Assembly (NCBI RefSeq): GCF_016841685.1
Contig: NZ_JAENYR010000002.1
Span: forward strand, 37,075 to 101,074
Direction: 5' to 3'
DNA: 64,000 nt
DNA from: Thiohalomonas denitrificans
Lineage (GTDB): Bacteria > Pseudomonadota > Gammaproteobacteria > Thiohalomonadales > Thiohalomonadaceae
In this document: positions 54,888-62,228 of the stretch, in pieces
Layout of the letters: every line of letters starts with the position of its first letter
How positions within the stretch are numbered: the first letter of the stretch is position 1
Position numbers and translations under genes: made by a program
The notes under the pieces: generated by a model
Told to the model about the DNA's origin: nothing
Database searches by the model: none
The model's input: the letters and a program-made list of their open reading frames with translations, nothing else

Positions 54888-54902
54888 ATACACACGTTGA
54901 GG

Positions 54903-55778
54903 ATGACGAATTCTATGTTGGAAGAGCGAGTATCTCGGGGGAGAAAGACTGTAAGGGGGGCTACGGCCAAATGGATTTTCATCCCGGCCGTTATCTTAGC
55001 CGCGGGTTGTTCCGGTACCGATGGCGACACGCTCGCCAGGGTAAATGGGGAACCGCTGTTGCGTGCAGATTTTGAGTCTTATCTGGAACATAAACGCATC
55101 CCTGGCGATCAGGAGCAAAAAGTCAGTGCAGAGCTCGAACGATATCTTGAGCGGGAAGCGCTGGCCGATATCATTGAGCAGCAGGGAGTTCTCGATGCAC
55201 GAAAGATACACACGGAAGTCAACGAGTTTCGCAAACAGATGCTGATCTCCCGCTACATGGAGACATACCTGCGTGAAAAGGTCACAAGCGAAGCGGTAAA
55301 GAACTTCTATGCCACCAATCCGGACCGGTTTCAGTCGGAAAAGGTCCACGTCGCGCACATTCTGCTGAGAACCAACTCCGAAACCAGCAAGAGCGAAAAG
55401 GAGGCCCTGGAGACAAAGGCCCAGGAGATCTATAGCCGGGCGACCGCCGGCGAAGAATTCGCGGAGTTGGCGGCCCAATATTCCGAAGATCAGATGTCTG
55501 CCAAAAAAGGCGGCGATCTGGGTTGGGTGGAGGAGGGGGCAGTCGATCCGGTCTTCTCGGGCACGGTTTTCAAGATGAAGGAGGGGGATGTTTCCCTACC
55601 ATTCGCCACGCCGTTCGGCTTTCACGTGGTCAAGGCGCTCGAAGGACCGAAAGTTGTTAAACAGCCGTTTGAGCGAGTCAAAGGCAACATCCGCTACGAA
55701 CTGCGGCAACGGGCCAAGCAAGCGGAAATGGAGCGCCTGCGCAAGCTCATGAAAATCGAGAAAGTGGCCGAACTGTAA
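54903..55778 (+). CDS. PpiC/SurA-type peptidyl-prolyl isomerase lipoprotein
   Basis: 291 residues from the ATG at 54903; TTG at 54897 and ATG at 54915 (GAGG 12 bases before it) are possible alternatives. A basic N-terminus and hydrophobic stretch end in a lipobox, LAAGC, so the mature protein starts at Cys and is lipid-anchored in the periplasm. A SurA-N-like helical region follows (VNGEPLLRADFESYL ...), then a complete parvulin domain: VHVAHILLRT, GEEFAELAAQYSED, KKGGDLGWVEEGAVDPVF and PFGFHVVKALEG. It should isomerise Xaa-Pro bonds and act as a chaperone. It starts about 15 bp after the giant gene and overlaps the next start (TAATG), which argues for one operon and a dedicated role for the giant protein. 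EpsD-type lipoproteins share this layout. Confidence 0.88.
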   Translation: MTNSMLEERVSRGRKTVRGATAKWIFIPAVILAAGCSGTDGDTLARVNGEPLLRADFESYLEHKRIPGDQEQKVSAELERYLEREALADIIEQQGVLDARKIHTEVNEFRKQMLISRYMETYLREKVTSEAVKNFYATNPDRFQSEKVHVAHILLRTNSETSKSEKEALETKAQEIYSRATAGEEFAELAAQYSEDQMSAKKGGDLGWVEEGAVDPVFSGTVFKMKEGDVSLPFATPFGFHVVKALEGPKVVKQPFERVKGNIRYELRQRAKQAEMERLRKLMKIEKVAEL

Positions 55779-56638
55779 TGCGAATCCAAGTCGCGGTCAT
55801 ACTGGGTGCCGGATTTGCCGTGCTGTCGGCGTGCAGTGAAACGCCGCAAACCGAAAAGGAAGCGCAAGCTCCGGACGTCGTTCGAAATCAAGGTGAAGTG
55901 GTCGCCTATGTGAACGACCAGCCCATCGCCGCCGAAAGGGTGGAACACCTGGCCCTGAGGCTGGGAATGGCGGAGGCGGTCGAACGCAGTGACCAGGCGG
56001 CACTCGGAAGAATAAGCGAATCGCTCATAAATAGCCGGGCGATGGCTGTGCTGGCGGAAGCCGAGTTGGATGAGGCTGAACGCAAGAAGCTGGCGCTCGA
56101 TGTTGCCAGCTACCGTGAAGAGCTGTTGGTCAAGCGGTACCTGAAAGACACCATCGAGCCCAAGCCGGTCGGCTCGGATGAGGTACTGGATTACTACCAG
56201 AAACACCCGGAAGCTTTCGGCGGGGGCGTGGAAAAGACCTTCGAGATCCTGCGGGCCGGTCCGGATATCTCCGACGATGAGCGGAACGGAATAATTCGAG
56301 CGTTGGGGAGCGCCGCAGGCACCACGGACTGGAAAAAGTGGGCACAGGAGTTGGGTGGCCAGGTTGCGTATAGGAAGTCGACCGCCCGGTCCGCGGTCCT
56401 GGATGGCCCACTTAAAGCTCTCGTAGAGAAAACGAATGCCGGGAGTGTTTCGCCGGTGAACACGTCGGAAGGTATTTTGGTGGTCCGTGTTTTGGACGAG
56501 CGCACGGTCCCGCCGCAGCCGCTCGAAGCGGTCGCAAGCAGGATTCGAAAGATGCTTGCACCGATGCATTTGAAAGAAGCTGTTAAAGCGGCAGCCGGGG
56601 AGGCTCGCAAGAAAGTCAGTATCCGCAAGCCGGGCTGA
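55778..56638 (+). CDS. SurA-like lipoprotein with degenerate parvulin domain
   Basis: 286 residues; the ATG overlaps the previous stop by one base (TAATG), so translation is probably coupled. A signal peptide with lipobox VLSAC marks a lipoprotein. The N-terminal part (VVAYVNDQPIAAERVEHLAL ... ELLVKRYLKD) resembles SurA-N helical regions. The C-terminal part follows the parvulin outline (WKKWAQELGGQVAYRK, LVEKTNAGSVSPVNTSEGIL, VVRVLDERTVPP) but lacks the usual HxxHIL start (it reads KTFEILRAG) and the GGDLGW core. It is therefore more likely a binding chaperone than an active isomerase. It pairs with the complete isomerase just upstream. Confidence 0.8.
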   Translation: MRIQVAVILGAGFAVLSACSETPQTEKEAQAPDVVRNQGEVVAYVNDQPIAAERVEHLALRLGMAEAVERSDQAALGRISESLINSRAMAVLAEAELDEAERKKLALDVASYREELLVKRYLKDTIEPKPVGSDEVLDYYQKHPEAFGGGVEKTFEILRAGPDISDDERNGIIRALGSAAGTTDWKKWAQELGGQVAYRKSTARSAVLDGPLKALVEKTNAGSVSPVNTSEGILVVRVLDERTVPPQPLEAVASRIRKMLAPMHLKEAVKAAAGEARKKVSIRKPG

Positions 56639-56795
56639 ACGGTGCTGTTTGAGCTGGGAGTTGGCGTTCCGGCTTTCTTTAGTCTTTTAGCCTAACTTGC
56701 AATAGCGCGGCGCGGGGATTTTCCGCACGCGGAGGAGCAATTTCGCGGGGGCGGCTGATTCATCGGCCCAAGTCGAACAAACAGAGAACAGGGAA

Positions 56796-59700
56796 ATGCC
56801 TGGGTTTTGGGGGAAATGGGCCCGGAGGGTCCCGGTAAGAGAAACCGCGCGATTCAAGCCGGATAATGGCTTGGCGATTTTTCGTGCGGACCGCCCGCGT
56901 GGATTGCCGGTGTTCGTGGCTCAGGCCTTGATGTTTTTTAGCCTCTTTGCCGGAGCGGCGCCTGCCATCTCGGGTACCTGGAACGTAGTCGAGCCGACCG
57001 TCGTTGCACGGGAAAAAGGGGCCCCCGTAAACAGCAATATAGACTTTTCGGTCCGTGATTCCTCGGCCAAATACGATATCAATCTCTATAACGGCGGGAC
57101 CGGAATCTGGACGGATACCGGCGATCGGATCAGCAGTGCCTGGATAGCGCTGAATCGAAAGCAGATTTTTCGGCCTAAAGACTTCAGCCAACAGGTCGGA
57201 AGTCTCACGAAGCCAATAGCCCTGGAAGAACACAACTTACTCGACCTTCGACTGAATGGTAAACCCGGGGGCTTTCTTGTCGTAGAGGTGATCGGTTACG
57301 ACTTTGTGCCGCCTACCATCGAGGCGACCATCGAGCCGGCGCCGAATCGGGCGGGCTGGAACAGGACCAGCGTCGTCGTCAATTTCAGCTGTTGGGACAA
57401 GACTTCTGGAGTTGCCGTTTGCCCCGAATCGGTCCCGTTGGAACTCGAAGGTAAGGACCAGGTGGTCAGCGGCACCGCCGTGGACCATGCCGGCAATGAA
57501 GCGAGCACCTCCATCACGGTCAATATCGACAAAACGCCGGTGGACATCACCCCGGTGATAGAGCCGGCACCCAACGCCGCCGGCTGGAACCGGGTGGATA
57601 CCACCGTGCACTTTGAGTGCACTGACAACTTGAGCGGCGTGGCCGAGTGCTCCGAGCCGGTTCAAATCACCACCGAAGGGGCCGACCAGCCGGTGCGCGG
57701 CGAAGCGCGCGACGTGGCCGACAATACCTCCAGCGCCGAGACCCGCGTCAGCCTCGACAAGACCAACCCGGCAATCACCATCACGCCCACCCCGGCGGCC
57801 AACGAGCGGGGCTGGAACAGTGAAAGCGTCACCCTCGACTACACCTGTACCGACGCCTTGAGCGGTGTGGCCAGCTGCCCGCCGAACCGGATTATCGATG
57901 GGGAAGGGCAGGGCCAGAGCTACAGCGGCAGCGTCGTGGATTTGGCCGACAACAGTGCTGATACGTCCATCACCCTGCACATCGACAAGACCGCCCCGAC
58001 CATCGCCACCTCCGTGTCCCCTGCGGCCAACGCCAATGGCTGGCACCGTGAAGACCCGACCGTCACCTTCACCTGCAATGATGCCCTGAGCGGCGTGCTC
58101 TCGTGCCCCGAGCCGGTGACCCTTACCACTGAGGCGGCGGACCAACTCGTCGAAGGCGCCACCTACGACAACGCCGATAACAGCGCCGGCGCCCGGGTCA
58201 CCATCCACCTCGACAAAACGGCGCCGCAAATCAGCGCCTATATCGAACCCGTTCCGAACGCTTCCGGCTGGAACAAGAACCGTGCCATCGTTCACTTCGA
58301 GTGCAGTGACAGCCTCAGCGGCATCGAGACCTGCCCGGCCTCGGTCCCGTTGGAACTCGAAGGTAAGGACCAGGTGGTCAGCGGCACCGCCGTGGACCAT
58401 GCCGGCAATGAAGCGAGCACCTCCATCACGGTCAATATCGACAAAACGCCGGTGGACATCACCCCGGTGATAGAGCCGGCACCCAACGCCGCCGGCTGGA
58501 ACCGGGTGGATACCACCGTGCACTTTGAGTGCACTGACAACTTGAGCGGCGTGGCCGAGTGCTCCGAGCCGGTTCAAATCACCACCGAAGGGGCCGACCA
58601 GCCGGTGCGCGGCGAAGCGCGCGACGTGGCCGACAATACCTCCAGCGCCGAGACCCGCGTCAGCCTCGACAAGACCAACCCGGCAATCACCATCACGCCC
58701 ACCCCGGCGGCCAACGAGCGGGGCTGGAACAGTGAAAGCGTCACCCTCGACTACACCTGTACCGACGCCTTGAGCGGTGTGGCCAGCTGCCCGCCGAACC
58801 GGATTATCGATGGGGAAGGGCAGGGCCAGAGCTACAGCGGCAGCGTCGTGGATTTGGCCGACAACAGTGCTGATACGTCCATCACCCTGCACATCGACAA
58901 GACCGCCCCGACCATCGCCACCTCCGTGTCCCCTGCGGCCAACGCCAATGGCTGGCACCGTGAAGACCCGACCGTCACCTTCACCTGCAATGATGCCCTG
59001 AGCGGCGTGCTCTCGTGCCCCGAGCCGGTGACCCTTACCACTGAGGCGGCGGACCAACTCGTCGAAGGCACCACCTACGACAATGCCGATAACAGCGCTG
59101 GCGCCCGGGTCAACATCCACCTCGACAAAACGGCGCCGTCGGTTGCTTTCAGCCAGCCGACAGAAGGGGCTGTGGTGACCCAAAACCCGCCTGCGGTAAC
59201 GCTTGCTGTCGATGACAATCTGGTGGTCGATCCCGAAACGGTCCAAATCGCAGTGAACGGTACCGCGGTCAGTGCCGTTTGCTCGATGGAAAATGTGACA
59301 CTCAGCTGCACGTTGCCGGAAGTCATCCCGGGCAACGGAGCCTCCTTGCAGGCGCAGGTTGCCGACATGGCCGGCAATACTGCAGTGGCGAATGTGAGTT
59401 TCGTGTTCGACAACGACGGCGACGGCATCGTGGATGCCGAAGACGTATTCCCCGCAGACCCCAACGAATGGGCCGATTTGGACGGCGACGGCACAGGCGA
59501 CAACAGTGATCCGGACCGCGACGGTGACGGCTTCACCAACGAGGAGGAAATCGCGGAAGGACACGACCCGAGCGATCCGGAGGATTTCCCCGATCGCACC
59601 CCGCCGGTGATTGAGCTCAGCGGTCCGGCACAGCGCACCACCGAAGCGGATGCCGCCGATCTGTTTGGTACCGTTACCGACAATCACAGCGGCGTCGCCG

Positions 59701-62228
59701 GCCTGACCATCGCCTCCGATCGCTTTGGCGAAATCGAATTCGACGCCTTTGTCGAGGCCGGCAACTGGTCGGCCAGCATCCCGCTGGAGATCGGCACCAA
59801 TCAGCTGGTCATTACCGCAAGCGACGGCGCCGGTAACCAGAGCAGCCAAAACGTCACCGTACAGCGCGAGGACCCCGACAGCATCCTCGGGCTCTCCATC
59901 GAGTACCCGCCCTCCAACACGGTACTCACCGAACCGGAACTCATCGTTCAGGGCTTTTTGCGCTCCGATGTACCCGCGCTTTCGGTCAAGGTCCAGGTGG
60001 ACGGAACCCCCGCCGACGTCGAGCCCACCGAGGAGGTCACCCGCTACCGTTTCACCTCCGAAACCATCACCCTTGCCGAAGGGGTCAATACCCTCTATAT
60101 CGAAGCGGATGTGGATGGCGAGCCGGTGCAGCGGAGCCTGATCGTGCTCTACCGCCCCGAGGGCGAGATCATAGCGCCTCCCGCCATCGCCGTGCTGGCG
60201 CCGCTCCCCGGGAGCTACCTGACGGACACCGGCTTCTTCCTCGCCGGCAGTGTCACCAGCGAAGGGGGACTCAGCCGCCTGACCATCGACGGACAGAGCG
60301 TCCCCTTCGGCTCCGAACTGGCGCCCGAATATCCCTTCCGCGAGTTCTTCAGCTTCGCCGACGCTCAGCAAGCGCTCACGCTGACCTTCGAGGCCGAGGA
60401 TGCCGCCGGGCAAGTCGCCGCGAAGGCCGTCACCTACTACCGTGATACCGCGCCGCCGGTCATCCAGCTCGACCAGCCGCTGGAGCCGGCCCCCACCGAG
60501 AACCCGGTTGTCGAGCACCCGTATCATTTGCAGGGCGTCATCAACGAAAGCCATTTAGCCTCACTGCTGGCTAACGATACTCCCGTCGGTGTCGAACCGG
60601 TCGCCGAGGGGCAGTACCGCTTCGACATTCCCGTCTCCCTGAGTTCCGGCAGCGGCAGCGTAAGCCTTATGGCCAGCGATCAGGCCGGCAACCGAACCGA
60701 ACTGGACTATGTCCTCACCCTGCAGGGCAGCGGCTTGCTGCTGGAAATCATCGCGCCGGAAGAGGAGGGAGAGTATATCCACACCGGCGCCCCGCTCCCG
60801 GTCCGGGTCACTGCCAGGCTGAAGGGTGCGCTTCCAGAGGGAGGCAGCGTCGCGGCCACGCTCCAGCGCGACGGGGCTCAAATCGCCCAAACCGCGATGG
60901 AAGGGGAGAGCAGTCTGCGGGACGGAACGGTGGAGCTTCCGCCGCAGGCAGGGAGCTACACGCTGCAGATTGCGGCCGCGGATGCCGACGGAACGGTGCT
61001 GGCCAAGAGCCGTCGGAGCCTGCAGGTTATCGCCGCCAGCGACCTGCCCCTCTCCGTCACCCGCACCGAACCCGCCGCGGACCAGACCGGCATTGAGCCC
61101 AACACCTTCGTCTCGGTCTACTTCAACCGACCGGTCGATCTCGCCAAGCTCGCCTTCAGGGTCCACGAGACCGCCTACGGGCTCACCTATATAGATAACG
61201 ATCCGCTGGGCGCCGACGCGCTGGAAGGCAAGGGCTACCAGCTGAAGCCGGTCAACCGCAGTTATGCGCCGGTCCCCGGCAAGCTCTCTGTGCTGCCCAC
61301 GCGCCGCGTCGTTGCCTTCTACCCAGAGCGGGACTTCGCCTACAACGGTGAAGTGTTCGTGGACGTCGAGTACGAAGAAGAGGCGCTCACCCGCATCCGC
61401 TTCAACACCCGGCCGCTGCCCACTTTCGTCACCGGGGTGGTGGTCGACCAGTTCCGCCAGCCGGTACCGGACGTCGAAGTCACGCTTCCGGAGCATGAGC
61501 GCACTGCACGCACCAACGCCAACGGCGCCTTCGCCTTCGGCTTTGGTGACCCGGCCGGCGAAACGCTCCCCGGCGGACGGTTCAGGCTGGTCGTGAATTC
61601 GGGGATGGCAAACCCCCGCTACGGCACGCGCCGCCAATGGGTGAATATCCAAAACGGCCGGAGAAACCCCGTGGGAGCCGTAACGCTGCCCGCCACCAAC
61701 CGAAAACAGCCCCTGGTCCCGCTCCAAGGGCGCAAACAGACACTGTTCCTGAATGGCGCCCTGAACGTAGACCTCACCGGCGCCGAGCTGCAATTCCCGG
61801 ACGGACGCCGCCGCGGCGATGCGCAGGCGCAGTTCATGACCTTCTCGCAGATCCCATACCGCGTCGAACCGCTTGCCGTGCCCCATTGGATGTACGTGCT
61901 CCAGCCCGAGGGGATAACGGTCGAGGGAGAGACGGCTATAGACGTGGCCGTGCCGAAGCTCAACGAAACCCACGACTATCTGCCCCCTAACGGCAGCTAT
62001 GTGGTGATGCTCGGCCTGGACGGCAAAAGCCGCCACATCGTCCCGGTCGGTGTCGGACAAATCCGCGACTTCCGGGTCGTCTCCGTCGGGAAGTCCCACT
62101 ACGAAACGCTGGACGCCATCGGCTATGCACTGGTGGGCGAAACGATGCAGCCGCTCCTGTCCGATTATGCGGAAGGAAAGGCCACCCTGCGCGACCTGCT
62201 TAGCGCCTTGGCCTCCGAAGACAGATAG
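56796..62228 (+). CDS. Secreted Ig-like/TSP3 repeat protein, 1810 residues
   Basis: A long basic N-region is followed by a hydrophobic signal segment (FVAQALMFFSLFAGAAPAIS), so it is probably exported. Residues about 60-167 hold an N-terminal beta module (FSVRD ... ISSAWIALNRKQIF ... LDLRLNGKPGGFLVVEVIGY) that I associate with large NHL/RHS-repeat surface proteins. Eight tandem 76-residue Ig modules follow (about 172-780), each with xPxPNxxGWN, a Cys pair in FxCxDxLSGVxxCP, and a closing IDKT; they resemble OmpL47-type Ig repeats. Next are a Big_7-like domain, a TSP3-like Ca-binding stretch (about 872-932), further Ig domains, Big_5 (about 1419-1542), a carboxypeptidase-regulatory-like domain (about 1545-1632) and an unassigned C-terminus. 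It follows the lipoprotein genes by 157 bp and shares domain types with the giant protein. Confidence 0.88.
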   Translation: MPGFWGKWARRVPVRETARFKPDNGLAIFRADRPRGLPVFVAQALMFFSLFAGAAPAISGTWNVVEPTVVAREKGAPVNSNIDFSVRDSSAKYDINLYNGGTGIWTDTGDRISSAWIALNRKQIFRPKDFSQQVGSLTKPIALEEHNLLDLRLNGKPGGFLVVEVIGYDFVPPTIEATIEPAPNRAGWNRTSVVVNFSCWDKTSGVAVCPESVPLELEGKDQVVSGTAVDHAGNEASTSITVNIDKTPVDITPVIEPAPNAAGWNRVDTTVHFECTDNLSGVAECSEPVQITTEGADQPVRGEARDVADNTSSAETRVSLDKTNPAITITPTPAANERGWNSESVTLDYTCTDALSGVASCPPNRIIDGEGQGQSYSGSVVDLADNSADTSITLHIDKTAPTIATSVSPAANANGWHREDPTVTFTCNDALSGVLSCPEPVTLTTEAADQLVEGATYDNADNSAGARVTIHLDKTAPQISAYIEPVPNASGWNKNRAIVHFECSDSLSGIETCPASVPLELEGKDQVVSGTAVDHAGNEASTSITVNIDKTPVDITPVIEPAPNAAGWNRVDTTVHFECTDNLSGVAECSEPVQITTEGADQPVRGEARDVADNTSSAETRVSLDKTNPAITITPTPAANERGWNSESVTLDYTCTDALSGVASCPPNRIIDGEGQGQSYSGSVVDLADNSADTSITLHIDKTAPTIATSVSPAANANGWHREDPTVTFTCNDALSGVLSCPEPVTLTTEAADQLVEGTTYDNADNSAGARVNIHLDKTAPSVAFSQPTEGAVVTQNPPAVTLAVDDNLVVDPETVQIAVNGTAVSAVCSMENVTLSCTLPEVIPGNGASLQAQVADMAGNTAVANVSFVFDNDGDGIVDAEDVFPADPNEWADLDGDGTGDNSDPDRDGDGFTNEEEIAEGHDPSDPEDFPDRTPPVIELSGPAQRTTEADAADLFGTVTDNHSGVAGLTIASDRFGEIEFDAFVEAGNWSASIPLEIGTNQLVITASDGAGNQSSQNVTVQREDPDSILGLSIEYPPSNTVLTEPELIVQGFLRSDVPALSVKVQVDGTPADVEPTEEVTRYRFTSETITLAEGVNTLYIEADVDGEPVQRSLIVLYRPEGEIIAPPAIAVLAPLPGSYLTDTGFFLAGSVTSEGGLSRLTIDGQSVPFGSELAPEYPFREFFSFADAQQALTLTFEAEDAAGQVAAKAVTYYRDTAPPVIQLDQPLEPAPTENPVVEHPYHLQGVINESHLASLLANDTPVGVEPVAEGQYRFDIPVSLSSGSGSVSLMASDQAGNRTELDYVLTLQGSGLLLEIIAPEEEGEYIHTGAPLPVRVTARLKGALPEGGSVAATLQRDGAQIAQTAMEGESSLRDGTVELPPQAGSYTLQIAAADADGTVLAKSRRSLQVIAASDLPLSVTRTEPAADQTGIEPNTFVSVYFNRPVDLAKLAFRVHETAYGLTYIDNDPLGADALEGKGYQLKPVNRSYAPVPGKLSVLPTRRVVAFYPERDFAYNGEVFVDVEYEEEALTRIRFNTRPLPTFVTGVVVDQFRQPVPDVEVTLPEHERTARTNANGAFAFGFGDPAGETLPGGRFRLVVNSGMANPRYGTRRQWVNIQNGRRNPVGAVTLPATNRKQPLVPLQGRKQTLFLNGALNVDLTGAELQFPDGRRRGDAQAQFMTFSQIPYRVEPLAVPHWMYVLQPEGITVEGETAIDVAVPKLNETHDYLPPNGSYVVMLGLDGKSRHIVPVGVGQIRDFRVVSVGKSHYETLDAIGYALVGETMQPLLSDYAEGKATLRDLLSALASEDR
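57429..58226 (+). repeat. Internal near-identical duplication, copy 1
   Basis: This 798-bp stretch recurs at 58341-59138, offset by exactly 912 bp (304 residues, four 76-residue Ig modules). The first 729 bp (to 58157) appear identical between copies by my reading; only about four substitutions occur near the end. The rest of the Ig array is far more diverged, so this is a recent in-frame duplication. Confidence 0.92.
58341..59138 (+). repeat. Internal near-identical duplication, copy 2
   Basis: Second copy of the unit at 57429-58226. The differences seen are GCC to ACC, AAC to AAT, GCC to GCT and ACC to AAC in the last 70 bp. The spacer between copies (58227-58340) encodes the start of the fifth Ig module, which differs from module 1, fixing the recombination point inside a module. 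Confidence 0.92.

Larger units (their letters stand above)
45880..54200 (+). repeat. Calcium-binding TSP3-like (DxDxDG) stretches
   Basis: Six blocks rich in DTDGDGLSDGxE / DSDNDGLxDxxE occur at about 45890-46480, 47660-48370, 49650-50360, 51085-51215, 52495-53205 and 53920-54200. Regularly spaced DxDxDG loops are typical of thrombospondin type-3 and EF-hand-like Ca2+ sites, which stiffen extracellular proteins when calcium is present. The blocks separate the other modules of the C-terminal quarter of the giant protein. Confidence 0.85.

Noticed and set aside
45880..54200. CRISPR-like regular repeats
   Set aside because: The periodic GATACCGATGGCGACGG-type DNA encodes DTDGDG calcium-binding protein repeats in frame and has no spacers.
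13758..54887. Giant frame as an assembly artefact of joined genes
   Set aside because: Domain order continues smoothly, there is only one signal peptide at the start, no internal ribosome-binding site/start clusters stand out, and the C-terminus is a complete LamG domain. Long reads would still be the decisive test.
57237..60554. 1105-residue open frame on the minus strand
   Set aside because: It is the antisense shadow of the repeated, GC-rich Ig array; its repeats mirror the plus-strand modules and it has no domains or ribosome-binding site.
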